Positions 32,119 through 40,420 of a stretch of 64,000 bases of DNA are shown here, piece by piece. The position numbers were made by a program, and so were the translations under genes. The stretch is from the NCBI GenBank assembly GCA_027482245.1, contig JAIXWG010000024.1:1-64000 (forward strand). Reading direction: 5' to 3'. Every line of letters begins with the position of its first letter. Within the stretch, counting starts at the first letter, position 1. The notes beneath the pieces were generated by a model that ran no database searches, was not told the origin of the DNA, and saw only the letters and a list, made by a program, of their open reading frames with translations. The DNA comes from Acetobacteraceae bacterium (GTDB lineage: Bacteria; Pseudomonadota; Alphaproteobacteria; Acetobacterales; Acetobacteraceae).

Positions 32119-33221
32119 CGCCCCGCCTTGAAGCGCGCCCAGACGCGGTTGCGCGCACGCTCCGCCGCCTGCGGCACGGCACCGATAGTGAAGAATCGCG
32201 CGCGCATCTCCTCCGTCGGGAAGACGGAGGGATCGTTCGCCACTTCCGCCGCGACCAGCGGCCGGCTAGCCGGGACGCCATTGGGGTAGCGGACATGGTT
32301 GGTGATGCTGGCCATCACATCGGGCTGCAGGAGGAAGTTGATGAAGGCGTGCGCGGCGGCCGGGTTCGGCGCATCGGCCGGGATCGCCAGCAGGTCGAAC
32401 CAGAGCTGCGCGCCTTCCTTCGGCGCGACGTACTGGATGTTGACGCCGCGATTCGCTTCCTCCGCCCGGGCCGCGGCCTGGATGACGTCACCCGAATAGG
32501 CGAAGGCCATGCAGAACTGCCCGCCGGCCAGAGCCTCGATCACGCCGCCGGAGGAGAAGGCGCGGATGAAGGGGCGGATCGTCATCAGCGTGCGCTCCAC
32601 GTCGCGCAGGTCATCCGGGCTGGTGCTGCTCGGATCCTTGCCGAGGTAGCGCAGCACCATAGGAATGACGTCGGAGGCGCTGTCCATCATCACGATGCCG
32701 CAGCGCTGCAGCCGCCGGGCATTCGCGGGGTCCAGCAGCAGGCGCAGGCTGTCCATCGGCGCATCCGGCGCCAGCGCACGGACCCGGTCCACATTGATGC
32801 CAAGCCCGATGGTCCCGTAGAGGTAGAGCGCCCCGAACCGGTTCTCCGGATCGGCGCTGGCCACCTGCTGCTGCAGCGCCGGGTCGATATTGGCGAGGTT
32901 CGGGATCAGGCTTCGGTCCAGCGGCCGGAAGGCGCCGGCGCGCGCCAGGCGGGAGAAGGTCGGCTCGCTCGTCGGCACGACGATGTCGTAGCCCGTGCGG
33001 CCGGCGGAGATGCGGCCCTCCAGCGTCTCCAGGCTGTCATAGATGTCGTAGCGGACGCGGATGCCCGTCTCCCGCACGAAGCGCTGGACCATGTAGGGGT
33101 CGATATAGTCGTTCCAGTTGAAGACGTTCACGACCTGCTGCGGCGGCTGCTGCGCCTGCGCCAGCGGCGCCAGGCATACCGAGGCCAGCAGGGCAGCCAT
33201 CACGGCCACACGACGCATCAT
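32115..33221 (-). CDS. potF: Polyamine-binding periplasmic protein PotF-type
   Basis: A 368-residue periplasmic binding protein, first gene of the potFGHI-type operon. A Sec signal peptide of about 23 residues ends in A-Q-A before Q-Q. The mature protein opens with V-N-V-F-N-W-N-D-Y-I, the typical PotD/PotF start, and has Y-D-I-V-V-P-T-S, the polyamine-pocket strand. A GTG three codons upstream would overlap the ribosome site, so the ATG at 33221 with GGGAG eight bases before it is preferred. Ligand is probably putrescine or spermidine; close relatives that bind other amines cannot be excluded. Confidence 0.9.
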   Translation of the reverse strand: MMRRVAVMAALLASVCLAPLAQAQQPPQQVVNVFNWNDYIDPYMVQRFVRETGIRVRYDIYDSLETLEGRISAGRTGYDIVVPTSEPTFSRLARAGAFRPLDRSLIPNLANIDPALQQQVASADPENRFGALYLYGTIGLGINVDRVRALAPDAPMDSLRLLLDPANARRLQRCGIVMMDSASDVIPMVLRYLGKDPSSTSPDDLRDVERTLMTIRPFIRAFSSGGVIEALAGGQFCMAFAYSGDVIQAAARAEEANRGVNIQYVAPKEGAQLWFDLLAIPADAPNPAAAHAFINFLLQPDVMASITNHVRYPNGVPASRPLVAAEVANDPSVFPTEEMRARFFTIGAVPQAAERARNRVWARFKAGR

Positions 33222-33577
33222 CAGGGGCACTCCCGCGGTTCAATGTCAGGGGGAGCCTAACACGGCGCCGCGATCGCGCATCGGGGGGCTATCGCAACAG
33301 AATTAGGTCTTTTTTCCTTGACCTTCCCGCCGGCGCCTTGTAGGGATGGCGGGCCAAGGGGCGAGTTGCGTCCCGTGCGCCGGCGCCCACCTTGCTGAAC
33401 ATGCTGCGGAATACCGTGGCAGCAGGACGCCGGTCGCCCCCTCCGAGACCTCGAACATCCCGTCCAAGCCATCCGGGCTTTGCCCGGCGGCAGGACAACA
33501 ATCCCTTCACCCCCGAATCCGACGGGGCGCGCATGCCCGCGCGTCCCGGGCGGCCGGCTGTCCGAACGGAGATCACG
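33222..33577. other. Intergenic region between potF and the tail-fibre-like island
   Basis: About 356 bases between two divergent genes. It contains the only AT-rich patch of this part (33290-33319), including a TTTTTT run, which may separate the pot promoter region from the plus-strand promoter listed below. The plus-strand frame of the next gene is open through much of it but without a ribosome site, so it is not called as coding. No other structure is seen. Confidence 0.5.
33318..33346 (+). promoter_or_regulatory. Candidate promoter of the tail-fibre-like island
   Basis: TTGACC (33318-33323) and TAGGGA (33341-33346) are spaced by exactly 17 bases and lie about 230 bases before the first gene of the island. 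The -35 element is good and the -10 is poor, so confidence is low. Confidence 0.3.
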
Positions 33578-34228
33578 ATGCCCTTCGACAACACCTCCCT
33601 GATCCCCCTGCTGACCGGCAGCGGCTTCACGATGTGGCTGTACAGGACCACCGACACGCGGGCCACGGCACTCGGCGCCAACTACTTCTCGCCGGCCGCG
33701 AACCGGATCACCACCGGTGACCTCATCCTGCTGCAGGCCTCCGACTCCGTCGGCCTGCTGCCGGTGCGGTCGAGCAGCGTGGTGGCCGCGGGCGTGGTGC
33801 TGGACACCGCCGCGGCGCCGTTCCGCGTGAACCGGGCGGCGGCCCAGCGCTTCTCCGTCCGGCAGGCGGCGACCGCGGTGGCGATGACCGCCGTGCTCGC
33901 GCCGCTAGCCGCGGGCATCGTCTCCAACGGCACGGTCAATGCGCAGGCCAGCATCGTCGGGCCCGTGCCGGAAGTGGCCTTCAGCATCAGCGACGCGACC
34001 GGCGCAACGGTGCGCGGGCCGCAGACGGCGCCGGTTTCCGCCGGGGTCGCCACCGCCACGCTGCCCGCCCCCCCGGCGGGCTCGGGCTACCGCATGCGGG
34101 TGCAGGCGACGATTGATCCCGCGGTCGCTGACAGTTCCGCGCCCTTCGCCGTCACCGTGCCCTTCGGCCTGCTGCTGCAAAGCGGCGTGGCGCTGCTGCA
34201 GGAAGATGGCGGACGGGTCCTGATCTGA
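33578..34228 (+). CDS. Hypothetical protein, first gene of tail-fibre-like island
   Basis: A 216-residue protein from the ATG at 33578, preceded by GGAG six bases before it. The frame stays open 62 codons upstream but without a ribosome site. I do not recognise a named family. The first 70 residues (L-L-T-G-S-G-F-T-M-W-L-Y-R, then N-Y-F-S-P-A) look like a small beta-rich domain with a T-T-G-D-L-I-L-L-Q-A motif. A hydrophobic alanine-rich stretch follows around residues 96-112, and then an immunoglobulin-like beta region. Position just before a pectate-lyase-fold fibre gene suggests a structural surface or particle component; this is inference. Confidence 0.65.
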   Translation: MPFDNTSLIPLLTGSGFTMWLYRTTDTRATALGANYFSPAANRITTGDLILLQASDSVGLLPVRSSSVVAAGVVLDTAAAPFRVNRAAAQRFSVRQAATAVAMTAVLAPLAAGIVSNGTVNAQASIVGPVPEVAFSISDATGATVRGPQTAPVSAGVATATLPAPPAGSGYRMRVQATIDPAVADSSAPFAVTVPFGLLLQSGVALLQEDGGRVLI

Positions 34229-34273
34229 CGTCGCAACCCCCTTCCCCGCCCCAGACCAGGACAGGACCCCCCG

Positions 34274-36628
34274 ATGCCTGATGCCAGGATTACAGAACTG
34301 CCGGTCGCATCCGCGCTGGCCGCCGCGGATGTCGCCCCCTTCGTGCAGGGCAGCGGCGCCGCGGCGCAGACGCGGCGCGCCACCTTCGCGCAGATCACCG
34401 CCGGCGTTCACGTCGAACGCATGTTCCATGTGCGGGACTACGGCGCTGTCGGCAACGGCACCACCGACGACGCCGCCGCGATCCAGGCCGCGATCAACGC
34501 GGCGGCCGCGGCTGGCGGCGGCACGGTCCGCCTCGGCCCGCGTCGCTACCGCGTCGTCGCTTCCGACATCACCGTGCTGGAGAATGTCTGCCTGGAAGGC
34601 CCGACGACCTTCCCGGGCGGGCAGCGCGCCGCCGCCGATTACCGCGGCATTCCCGGCACGCTCGTCATCGATCCCGCGCGCACCGTGCGCGTGATGCGCG
34701 CAGCCACGCTGCGCGCGATGACGCTGTCGCGTGACGGCCTGGGTGCACCGCCCACCAACCTTCGCGCCGGCGTCACGCTACGCGCCGCGATGGCGGGGAC
34801 GGCGATCACGATCGGCGACGGGTCCGGCACGCAGCACGATGTGCTGGTGGAGGATATGCTGATCCTCGGCTTCGACCTGGCGATCCGGTCCGACAACAGC
34901 CAGCGCCTGAGCGTCCGCCGCATCCGTGGCGACAACCAGAACGGCATCTATCTGACGCGGACCTACGACATCACCCGCATCCACGAGGTGCATTTCTGGC
35001 CGTTCCTGACGGGCAACATCGGCAACGTCTCGCTCGCGCAGGCGGGTGTCGCGGGGGTTGCCAACAACGGATCGGGGCTGGTGCGGCTGACGGCCTCTGC
35101 CGCGCATGGCCTCGTCACCGGCGACCTCGTCAACATCTATGGCATCTCCGGCGTGCCGGCGAACGGGCTCTATGTCGCGACCGTGGTCGATGCCACGCGC
35201 ATCGACCTGCAGGGCAGCACCTTCTCCGGCACCTGGACCGGCGGCGGCAACATCGCGATCTGGAACAACCGCCGCACCGGCACGGCCTTCCGGGTTGAGG
35301 ACAGCGACGTCGCCGAATTCGTGAGCTGCTTCGCCTATGGCTACCGGACCGGCTTCGACATCGGCAACGGCGCGCAGTCGATCCAGCTGAGCAACTGCAG
35401 CGTCGACGATCTGCTCACCCTGAAGGACCCGACGACGGTCGGCGCCAACATCCAGGGTACCGCCTTCCGGACCAAATGGGTCGGCGGCTTCATCAGCAGC
35501 ATGTCCACCGCGATCCGCGTCAACTCCTCCGCCCCGAACCAGGGCGACAACCAGTTCGTCGGCGTCATGGTCGGCGGCGACGGTGCCGGCCGCGCGGTGG
35601 AGGTGCTGGATGGCGGGCTGACGCTGGTGGCCTGCGACCTGCCGGCGGCCCGCGTCTACCTGGCCACCGCCGGCGACAGCCTGTCCGTCGTCGCCTCCGA
35701 CACGCGTTCCGCCACCTTCCAGGGCCAGACGGCCGCCGACCTGTCGCGCATCGTGCTGGTCGGCAACCGGCTGCAGGCGCTGGGATCCTCCCCCGACCAG
35801 GAACGGGCGATCCTCCGGCGGCGCTCCGCCACGATGGGCGGTGACCTGGACGTCGAGAACCAGGACGGCACCATCACCTATTCGATGAGTGTCGGTGCGG
35901 GTTCCACCGCCCCACTGGAGATCTCGGGCGACGCCACCAACAACCCGAATGGCGGCGTGGTGTTCGGCGCACCGAGCGGCATGACGGCGCCGATGGTGGT
36001 GACGCTGCGGCGACGCTCCACGGCACCGGCGGCGAATGATGCGCTGGCCCGCCTCGCCTTCAGCGGCAACAACACGACCGGCACGGAAACTGTCTTCGCC
36101 CGTGCCGGCGGCATTGCCGAGACGGTGACCGCCGGCACCGAGGCCGGCGCCTTCGTGGTGGAGACGCGCAGCGGCGGCAGCGTGACGGAACGGCTGCGCG
36201 TGGCATCGACCGGCACGGTGACGCTGACAGGCCCGCTCGTCCTGCCCGCCGACCCGACAACGACAAGCCAGGCCGCCACCAAGGGCTATGTGGACGCCCA
36301 GTTCACCACCCGGCGCATGCCGGTCGTCACCGCCTCCGCCGCCACGGCGCTGACGATGACGGCACACCAGGCTCGCATCCTTTCCGCCAATGCGGGCACC
36401 ACCCTCTCCATCGACTGGGCCGCGACGGGCGACGGCTTCACCTGCCTCGTCGTCAATCGCACGGGCTCGGACCTGGCCGTGACGATGACGGGCTTCACCG
36501 GCACCACGCCGACGAACCCGGACGGGCTCGCGAAGATCAGGCCGGATGGGCTGGCGACGCTGCTCGCCGTCAGCCCGGATGGCGGCACGACCCGGCTCCT
36601 CCTGCTGTCCGGCGCCGCGGCGCCGTGA
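34274..36628 (+). CDS. Tail-spike/tail-fibre-like protein with pectate-lyase-type beta helix
   Basis: A 784-residue protein. The first 45 residues (I-T-E-L-P-V-A-S-A-L-A-A-A-D, then V-P-F-like V-A-P-F-V-Q-G) resemble the short attachment region of phage tail fibres. Residues 50-95 have the pectate-lyase-superfamily start R-D-Y-G-A-V-G-N-G-T-T-D-D, followed by repeated valine- and asparagine-rich stretches expected of a right-handed beta helix to about 520. The part near residue 665 has T-T-S-Q-A-A-T-K-G-Y-V-D, a motif very common in phage tail fibres. No signal peptide is seen. Likely binds or cleaves a polysaccharide; whether it belongs to a phage particle, a tailocin or a cell-surface product is not settled. 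Confidence 0.7.
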   Translation: MPDARITELPVASALAAADVAPFVQGSGAAAQTRRATFAQITAGVHVERMFHVRDYGAVGNGTTDDAAAIQAAINAAAAAGGGTVRLGPRRYRVVASDITVLENVCLEGPTTFPGGQRAAADYRGIPGTLVIDPARTVRVMRAATLRAMTLSRDGLGAPPTNLRAGVTLRAAMAGTAITIGDGSGTQHDVLVEDMLILGFDLAIRSDNSQRLSVRRIRGDNQNGIYLTRTYDITRIHEVHFWPFLTGNIGNVSLAQAGVAGVANNGSGLVRLTASAAHGLVTGDLVNIYGISGVPANGLYVATVVDATRIDLQGSTFSGTWTGGGNIAIWNNRRTGTAFRVEDSDVAEFVSCFAYGYRTGFDIGNGAQSIQLSNCSVDDLLTLKDPTTVGANIQGTAFRTKWVGGFISSMSTAIRVNSSAPNQGDNQFVGVMVGGDGAGRAVEVLDGGLTLVACDLPAARVYLATAGDSLSVVASDTRSATFQGQTAADLSRIVLVGNRLQALGSSPDQERAILRRRSATMGGDLDVENQDGTITYSMSVGAGSTAPLEISGDATNNPNGGVVFGAPSGMTAPMVVTLRRRSTAPAANDALARLAFSGNNTTGTETVFARAGGIAETVTAGTEAGAFVVETRSGGSVTERLRVASTGTVTLTGPLVLPADPTTTSQAATKGYVDAQFTTRRMPVVTASAATALTMTAHQARILSANAGTTLSIDWAATGDGFTCLVVNRTGSDLAVTMTGFTGTTPTNPDGLAKIRPDGLATLLAVSPDGGTTRLLLLSGAAAP

Positions 36629-36667
36629 CGCCGTCCCCATCGATCACCATGCCGGAAGGAGGCCGCG

Positions 36668-36937
36668 ATGAATGAGTGGACCATGATGTGCTGGCAGGGA
36701 CCGGCGGAGACGGCCGCGAACGCGCTCCGCCTGTTCGGCTGGACTGGTCCCGGTGAGGGGCCGGCGCAGACGCTCGACCCGCGCGTCGGCGGCTTCATCC
36801 CTCCGATCGGCCAGCCGATCGTCGTCGTGGATGGAACCGCCTTCGTCGCCATGGTGGCGACCACGCCGATCGAGCCCCCGCCGGGCCTGGCCACCACCGA
36901 CCCGGAACTGTCCCGCAGCATCATCGGCAGTTTTTGA
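36668..36937 (+). CDS. Small hypothetical protein of the tail-fibre-like island
   Basis: An 89-residue protein with a very strong ribosome site (AAGGAGG, five bases before the ATG). No family is recognised. It begins M-N-E-W-T-M-M-C-W-Q and is rich in Pro and Gly. A tryptophan-rich start and central V-V-D-G-T-A-F-V-A-M suggest a small folded domain. It is 39 bases after the tail-spike gene and 29 before the next gene, so it is part of the same transcription unit. Confidence 0.65.
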   Translation: MNEWTMMCWQGPAETAANALRLFGWTGPGEGPAQTLDPRVGGFIPPIGQPIVVVDGTAFVAMVATTPIEPPPGLATTDPELSRSIIGSF

Positions 36938-36966
36938 CACCGCATTTGCAATCCGAGGAGATCAGC

Positions 36967-37341
36967 ATGGCTGACCTTACCGACTACGCGAAGAACCTGC
37001 TCGCCCGGTCCCTCTGCGGCCGCCTGCCCACGCTGCCGACGGCGGCCTGGGCGGCCGTCGGTACCGGCGGTTCCGACGCCGCCGGCATCACGGGTGAGCC
37101 CGCGGGCACGGGCTACGCCCGCCAGCGCGTCACCTTCACCGGCACCGGGCAGCAGCGGAATGTCGAGGCCATTCGCTTCACCTTCACCGCGGCCGCCGGC
37201 ACGATGAGCCATATCGGCCTGTTCGATGCCGCGACCGGCGGCAACCCCCTGACCTGGTCGCCGCTGACTTCCCCGGTCACGGTGGCAGGCCCCGGCACGG
37301 TGACCATCGCGGTCGATGCGCTGACCGTCACGCCGGAGTAA
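36967..37341 (+). CDS. Small phage tail-fibre-like protein
   Basis: A 124-residue protein from the ATG at 36967, with GAGGAG six bases before it; an ATG 11 codons upstream overlaps the previous gene and is less likely. The start L-T-D-Y-A-K-N-L-L-A-R-S, then the V-G-T-G-G-S-D-A-A-G and G-Y-A-R-Q-R-V-T-F stretches, and the later M-S-H-I-G-L-F-D-A, resemble a family of small phage tail proteins that sit beside tail fibres. Last gene of the island. Confidence 0.65.
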   Translation: MADLTDYAKNLLARSLCGRLPTLPTAAWAAVGTGGSDAAGITGEPAGTGYARQRVTFTGTGQQRNVEAIRFTFTAAAGTMSHIGLFDAATGGNPLTWSPLTSPVTVAGPGTVTIAVDALTVTPE

Positions 37342-37374
37342 GCCGCGGTTGACAACCGGCACTGTCCAGCCCCC

Positions 37375-37402
37375 TTGAAGTTGAGCGAAACGCTCGGATA
37401 AC
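37375..37402 (+). promoter_or_regulatory. Candidate promoter of the FNR-type gene with an inverted repeat
   Basis: TTGAAG (37375-37380) and GATAAC (37397-37402) are 16 bases apart. Between them lies a perfect inverted repeat, GAGCG-AAA-CGCTC (37383-37395), which could be an operator. A perfect TTGACA (37349-37354) is also present but has no partner at the right distance. No TTGAT-N4-ATCAA FNR box was found here. Confidence 0.35.
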
Positions 37403-37432
37403 CTTCCGGGGCACAAGCTGGGGAGGCAACGC

Positions 37433-38176
37433 GTGAATCCGCTCGATGCGGCCAGGCGCCTGGTGGGCGACGCCTTGGGCCAGGACGAGATCTGCGGAAC
37501 CTGCGGGTCGCGTGTCGCCGGATTGTGCAAGCCGCTGGATGCCGCGACGCTGGACGACGTGCTGGCGGAAGCCGAGCATGTCGTCTTCGACGCGCGGGAC
37601 TACCTGTTCCAGGAAGGTGACCGCGCGGGGCATGTCTTCACGCTGGTCACCGGCACGGCAAAGCTCGTCCGCCTGCTGCCGGATGGCCGGGAACAGGTGG
37701 TGGGATTCCGGTTCACCGGCGATGTGTTGGGGTATACGACCGGCTCCACCTACCCGTTCGCGGCGCAACTGCTGACCGGCGCCACGATCTGCCGGCTCGA
37801 CCGGCCGCGACTGGATGCGCTGATGCGCCAATACCCGGCGCTGGAGCGGCGGTTCCTCGACCTCTGCATCCAGGAACTCGCCGCAACCCAGGACCAGCTG
37901 GTCACGGTGGGCCGCCGCACCGCCGAGGCACGCCTCGCCGCCTTCCTGCTGTCCTTGGCCGATAACGGCCAGCGCCGTGATCGGGTCGGGCCGGTGCTGG
38001 AGATGCCGATGACCCGCGCCGACATCGCGGATTTCCTGGGGCTGACGCTGGAAACCGTCAGCCGCGGCTTCACCGCCTTCCGCCGCCGCGGCTGGATCCG
38101 CGAACCGTCGCATGGGCGTGTCGAACTGCTTAAGCGCGGAGCGCTGCAGGAACTGACCGACGGGGAGGCGGGGTGA
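37433..38176 (+). CDS. FNR-type oxygen-sensing transcriptional regulator
   Basis: A 247-residue Crp/Fnr-family regulator from the GTG at 37433, which has GGGGAGG before it. All four cysteines expected to hold an oxygen-sensitive [4Fe-4S] cluster are present: C21, C24 and C32 at the N-terminus and C120 in the sensor domain, where E. coli FNR has C122. The cyclic-nucleotide-binding-type fold spans about 45-150. The helix-turn-helix (about 195-225) carries E-T-V-S-R, the FNR-type recognition residues. So it should bind TTGAT-N4-ATCAA-like sites under low oxygen. Targets are not visible. It is convergent with the tRNA-Thr gene. Confidence 0.9.
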   Translation: MNPLDAARRLVGDALGQDEICGTCGSRVAGLCKPLDAATLDDVLAEAEHVVFDARDYLFQEGDRAGHVFTLVTGTAKLVRLLPDGREQVVGFRFTGDVLGYTTGSTYPFAAQLLTGATICRLDRPRLDALMRQYPALERRFLDLCIQELAATQDQLVTVGRRTAEARLAAFLLSLADNGQRRDRVGPVLEMPMTRADIADFLGLTLETVSRGFTAFRRRGWIREPSHGRVELLKRGALQELTDGEAG

Positions 38177-38207
38177 CCTGGACCGGGGCTGATGCGCCCT
38201 GGTGCGG

Positions 38208-38282
<75 letters not shown>

Positions 38283-38371
38283 GCGCCATGTCGGCCGGCG
38301 CGGTTCCTAGCGGTTCGGGGGGGGACGTGCAACCCCCGATGCCGGACGGGGTTTCGCCGCCACCGTCGCAG

Positions 38372-39382
38372 TCAGGCGAGCAGCGAGCCGTTCTCCGCCA
38401 GCCAGGCCCGCTCCTCGGGCCGCAGGGGGGGCACCTTGTAGCGCTCGCGCAGCACGGCCAGCGGCTCGTCAACCGCCGACCAGAGGTCCCAGCCAGCCAG
38501 GAAGTCGACCTCGGTCGCGGCACCACGGGCCACCGCCCGGAAGAAGGCGTCCGGCTTCAGCTCATCCGCCAGCACCGGGCCCGGCATGACCGGGAAGCCC
38601 GCCTGGAACTGCAGCAGGGTCAGCAGCAGCAGGTCCATGCACAGGACCTCCGTGTTCCCGCCACTGAAGGCGGCGGTCAGCATCTCCCCCTGCAGCGACG
38701 TCTCGTACTCGCTGACGATGTGGTAGACCTCGTGCTTCGACCAGCCTTCGGGGAAGCTCTTGGGCTCCCCTGGCATGGGGAAGCCGCGTTCCCGGTAGAA
38801 GCGGTACAGCCAATGGCCGAGGGTATCCGCCGGCCGCGCTTCCAGGCTGCGATAGCGCTCCAGCAACCCGCGATCGACCAGGATCGCGTAGAGTCCCGGG
38901 ACTGCCGGCATGGCAATGCGCAGCATGTCGAGCCAATCCCGCAGCCGTGCCTTGCCGGTCGGCGACCAGTAATGCGAGACCGACCGCATCATCAGGCCGA
39001 AGGCGAGTTTCCGGAACTTCCGCTTCTCGGCCAGACGCAGCAGGCCCACGCCATGCTCCTCGACACCCAGGCGAGCAGCGATGGCTTCGACGAGCCGCAC
39101 CTTCGCATCCAGCACCTGCTTGTCGATGACCGGCAGCAGGGCCAGGATCCGCACCGCTTCCTTCCGCAGGACAGCGGTATCCAGCACGGTCACCAGACCG
39201 GCCGGCACCGTCAGGGCGGGCGGATCAATGGGGCTGTCGAGATGCAGCAGATGGCGCTGGATCGCCTCGATGCTCTCGCGCTCGATCGGCAGCAGGGGCA
39301 CCGTGCCCTCGGCCGTCGCCACGGCATGCATGGCCTGGACAAGCGCCAACGCCTGAGGCTCTGTCGGGTGAATCACCTTCAT
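38372..39382 (-). CDS. COQ4-like putative metal-site protein, paralogue A
   Basis: A 336-residue protein, last of three tandem paralogues. It has H217-E-V-Y-H221 and then E233, that is HExxH-x11-E, matching the HDxxH-x11-E metal motif of COQ4, a ubiquinone-biosynthesis protein, with E for D. The preceding F-P-M-P-G-E-P-K-S-F-P-E-G-W is shared with paralogue B. Residues of about 70-110 (I-L-A-L-L-P-V-I-D then L-V-E-A-I-A-A-R-L-G-V) look like a TerB-type helical segment; this is a weaker impression. It is about 100 residues longer than COQ4. No signal or membrane segment. Starts 24 bases after paralogue B; function unknown. Confidence 0.7.
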   Translation of the reverse strand: MKVIHPTEPQALALVQAMHAVATAEGTVPLLPIERESIEAIQRHLLHLDSPIDPPALTVPAGLVTVLDTAVLRKEAVRILALLPVIDKQVLDAKVRLVEAIAARLGVEEHGVGLLRLAEKRKFRKLAFGLMMRSVSHYWSPTGKARLRDWLDMLRIAMPAVPGLYAILVDRGLLERYRSLEARPADTLGHWLYRFYRERGFPMPGEPKSFPEGWSKHEVYHIVSEYETSLQGEMLTAAFSGGNTEVLCMDLLLLTLLQFQAGFPVMPGPVLADELKPDAFFRAVARGAATEVDFLAGWDLWSAVDEPLAVLRERYKVPPLRPEERAWLAENGSLLA

Positions 39383-39406
39383 GGTCGTCTCCCTGGCGTA
39401 AAGCCT

Positions 39407-40420
39407 TCAGGCCGGCAGTAGCGCCTTGTGTCCGGCGAGCCTGTCGCGCTCGGAGGGCGTCAAGGGCGGGATGCCGTAGCGCTGCCGCACCTGCTCGAGC
39501 GGAAGGGCCGCCTCCTCCCAGATCCGCCATCCCTTCAGCAGGTCGATCTCCATCGCGGCGCCGCGCGCCATGGCGCGGAAGAAGGGATCGGGCTGCAGCT
39601 TGTTGCGGGAGACTGGGCCAGGCACGAATTTCACCCCGGCGTGCATCTGCACCAGCGCCGGCAGCACGATGTCGAGGCAGAGTTCGTCCGTGTTGCCAGC
39701 GATGAAGCCGGCCAGCAGCATCTCGCCCTGCAGGTTCGTCGCGTAGCCGCTGAGCACGTGATAGATCTCGTGCCGGGCCCAACCCTCGGGAAGGCTCTTC
39801 GGCTCCCCCGGCATCGGGAAGCCATGCGTCGTGTAGTAGCGATGCACCGCGCGGCCGAAGCTCTCCTCCGGCAGGGCACCCAGCGCGCGGTAGCGCTCCA
39901 GCAGGACGTCTCGGCCGAGGTAGCGGCCGAGGCCCGGGAACCACGGCATGGCGGTCCAGGCCATGCCGAGCCAGTCGCGCATCGTCGCCTGTCCGTCGAA
40001 GGACCAGTAATGCGCGACCAGGCGCCGCATGAAGGGGAAGACGTGACCGCTCCGCTGGCCGCGGCCGAGCCGGACCAGCACGTCGAGCCCGAACTCCGCG
40101 ACGCCGAGCCGACGCGCGGCCTCCGCCACCACCTCGATCTTCTCCCGCCGGATCGTGCCGTCCACGAGCGAGAGGATGGCGAGCTGTCGCACCGTCTGGC
40201 GCCGGAAGCCCGGATCCTCGATCCGCTGTGCCAGGTCATCAGGCAGCGGCCCCGCCGTGCCCGGCATCGGTGGATCCTGGGCGAGCATATGGCGCTGCAA
40301 CGCCTCGATCGCCTCGACCTCGATCGGCTCCGGCTGCAGGGCGCCGCCAGCGGAGGCCACGGCGTAGGCCGCGGCGACGATCGCCGCCGTCTGGTCCGGC
40401 GTCGGCACGACCAGCTTCAT
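39407..40420 (-). CDS. COQ4-like putative metal-site protein, paralogue B
   Basis: A 337-residue protein. It keeps the motif at the same places as paralogue A: H217-E-I-Y-H221 and E233. F-P-M-P-G-E-P-K-S-L-P-E-G-W precedes it, and residues 74-106 (L-A-I-L-S-L-V-D-G-T-I then A-A-R-R-L-G-V) again resemble a TerB-like helical segment. The ATG at 40420 overlaps the stop of the NHLP-like gene (ATGA), so the two are made together; 28 upstream codons are open but lie within that gene. Family identity beyond the motif rests on inference. Function is unknown. Confidence 0.7.
   Translation of the reverse strand: MKLVVPTPDQTAAIVAAAYAVASAGGALQPEPIEVEAIEALQRHMLAQDPPMPGTAGPLPDDLAQRIEDPGFRRQTVRQLAILSLVDGTIRREKIEVVAEAARRLGVAEFGLDVLVRLGRGQRSGHVFPFMRRLVAHYWSFDGQATMRDWLGMAWTAMPWFPGLGRYLGRDVLLERYRALGALPEESFGRAVHRYYTTHGFPMPGEPKSLPEGWARHEIYHVLSGYATNLQGEMLLAGFIAGNTDELCLDIVLPALVQMHAGVKFVPGPVSRNKLQPDPFFRAMARGAAMEIDLLKGWRIWEEAALPLEQVRQRYGIPPLTPSERDRLAGHKALLPA

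Noticed and set aside
33392..33577. Upstream extension of the 216-residue island gene
   Set aside because: The frame is open but Pro/Arg-rich with no ribosome site, whereas GGAG sits properly before the ATG at 33578.
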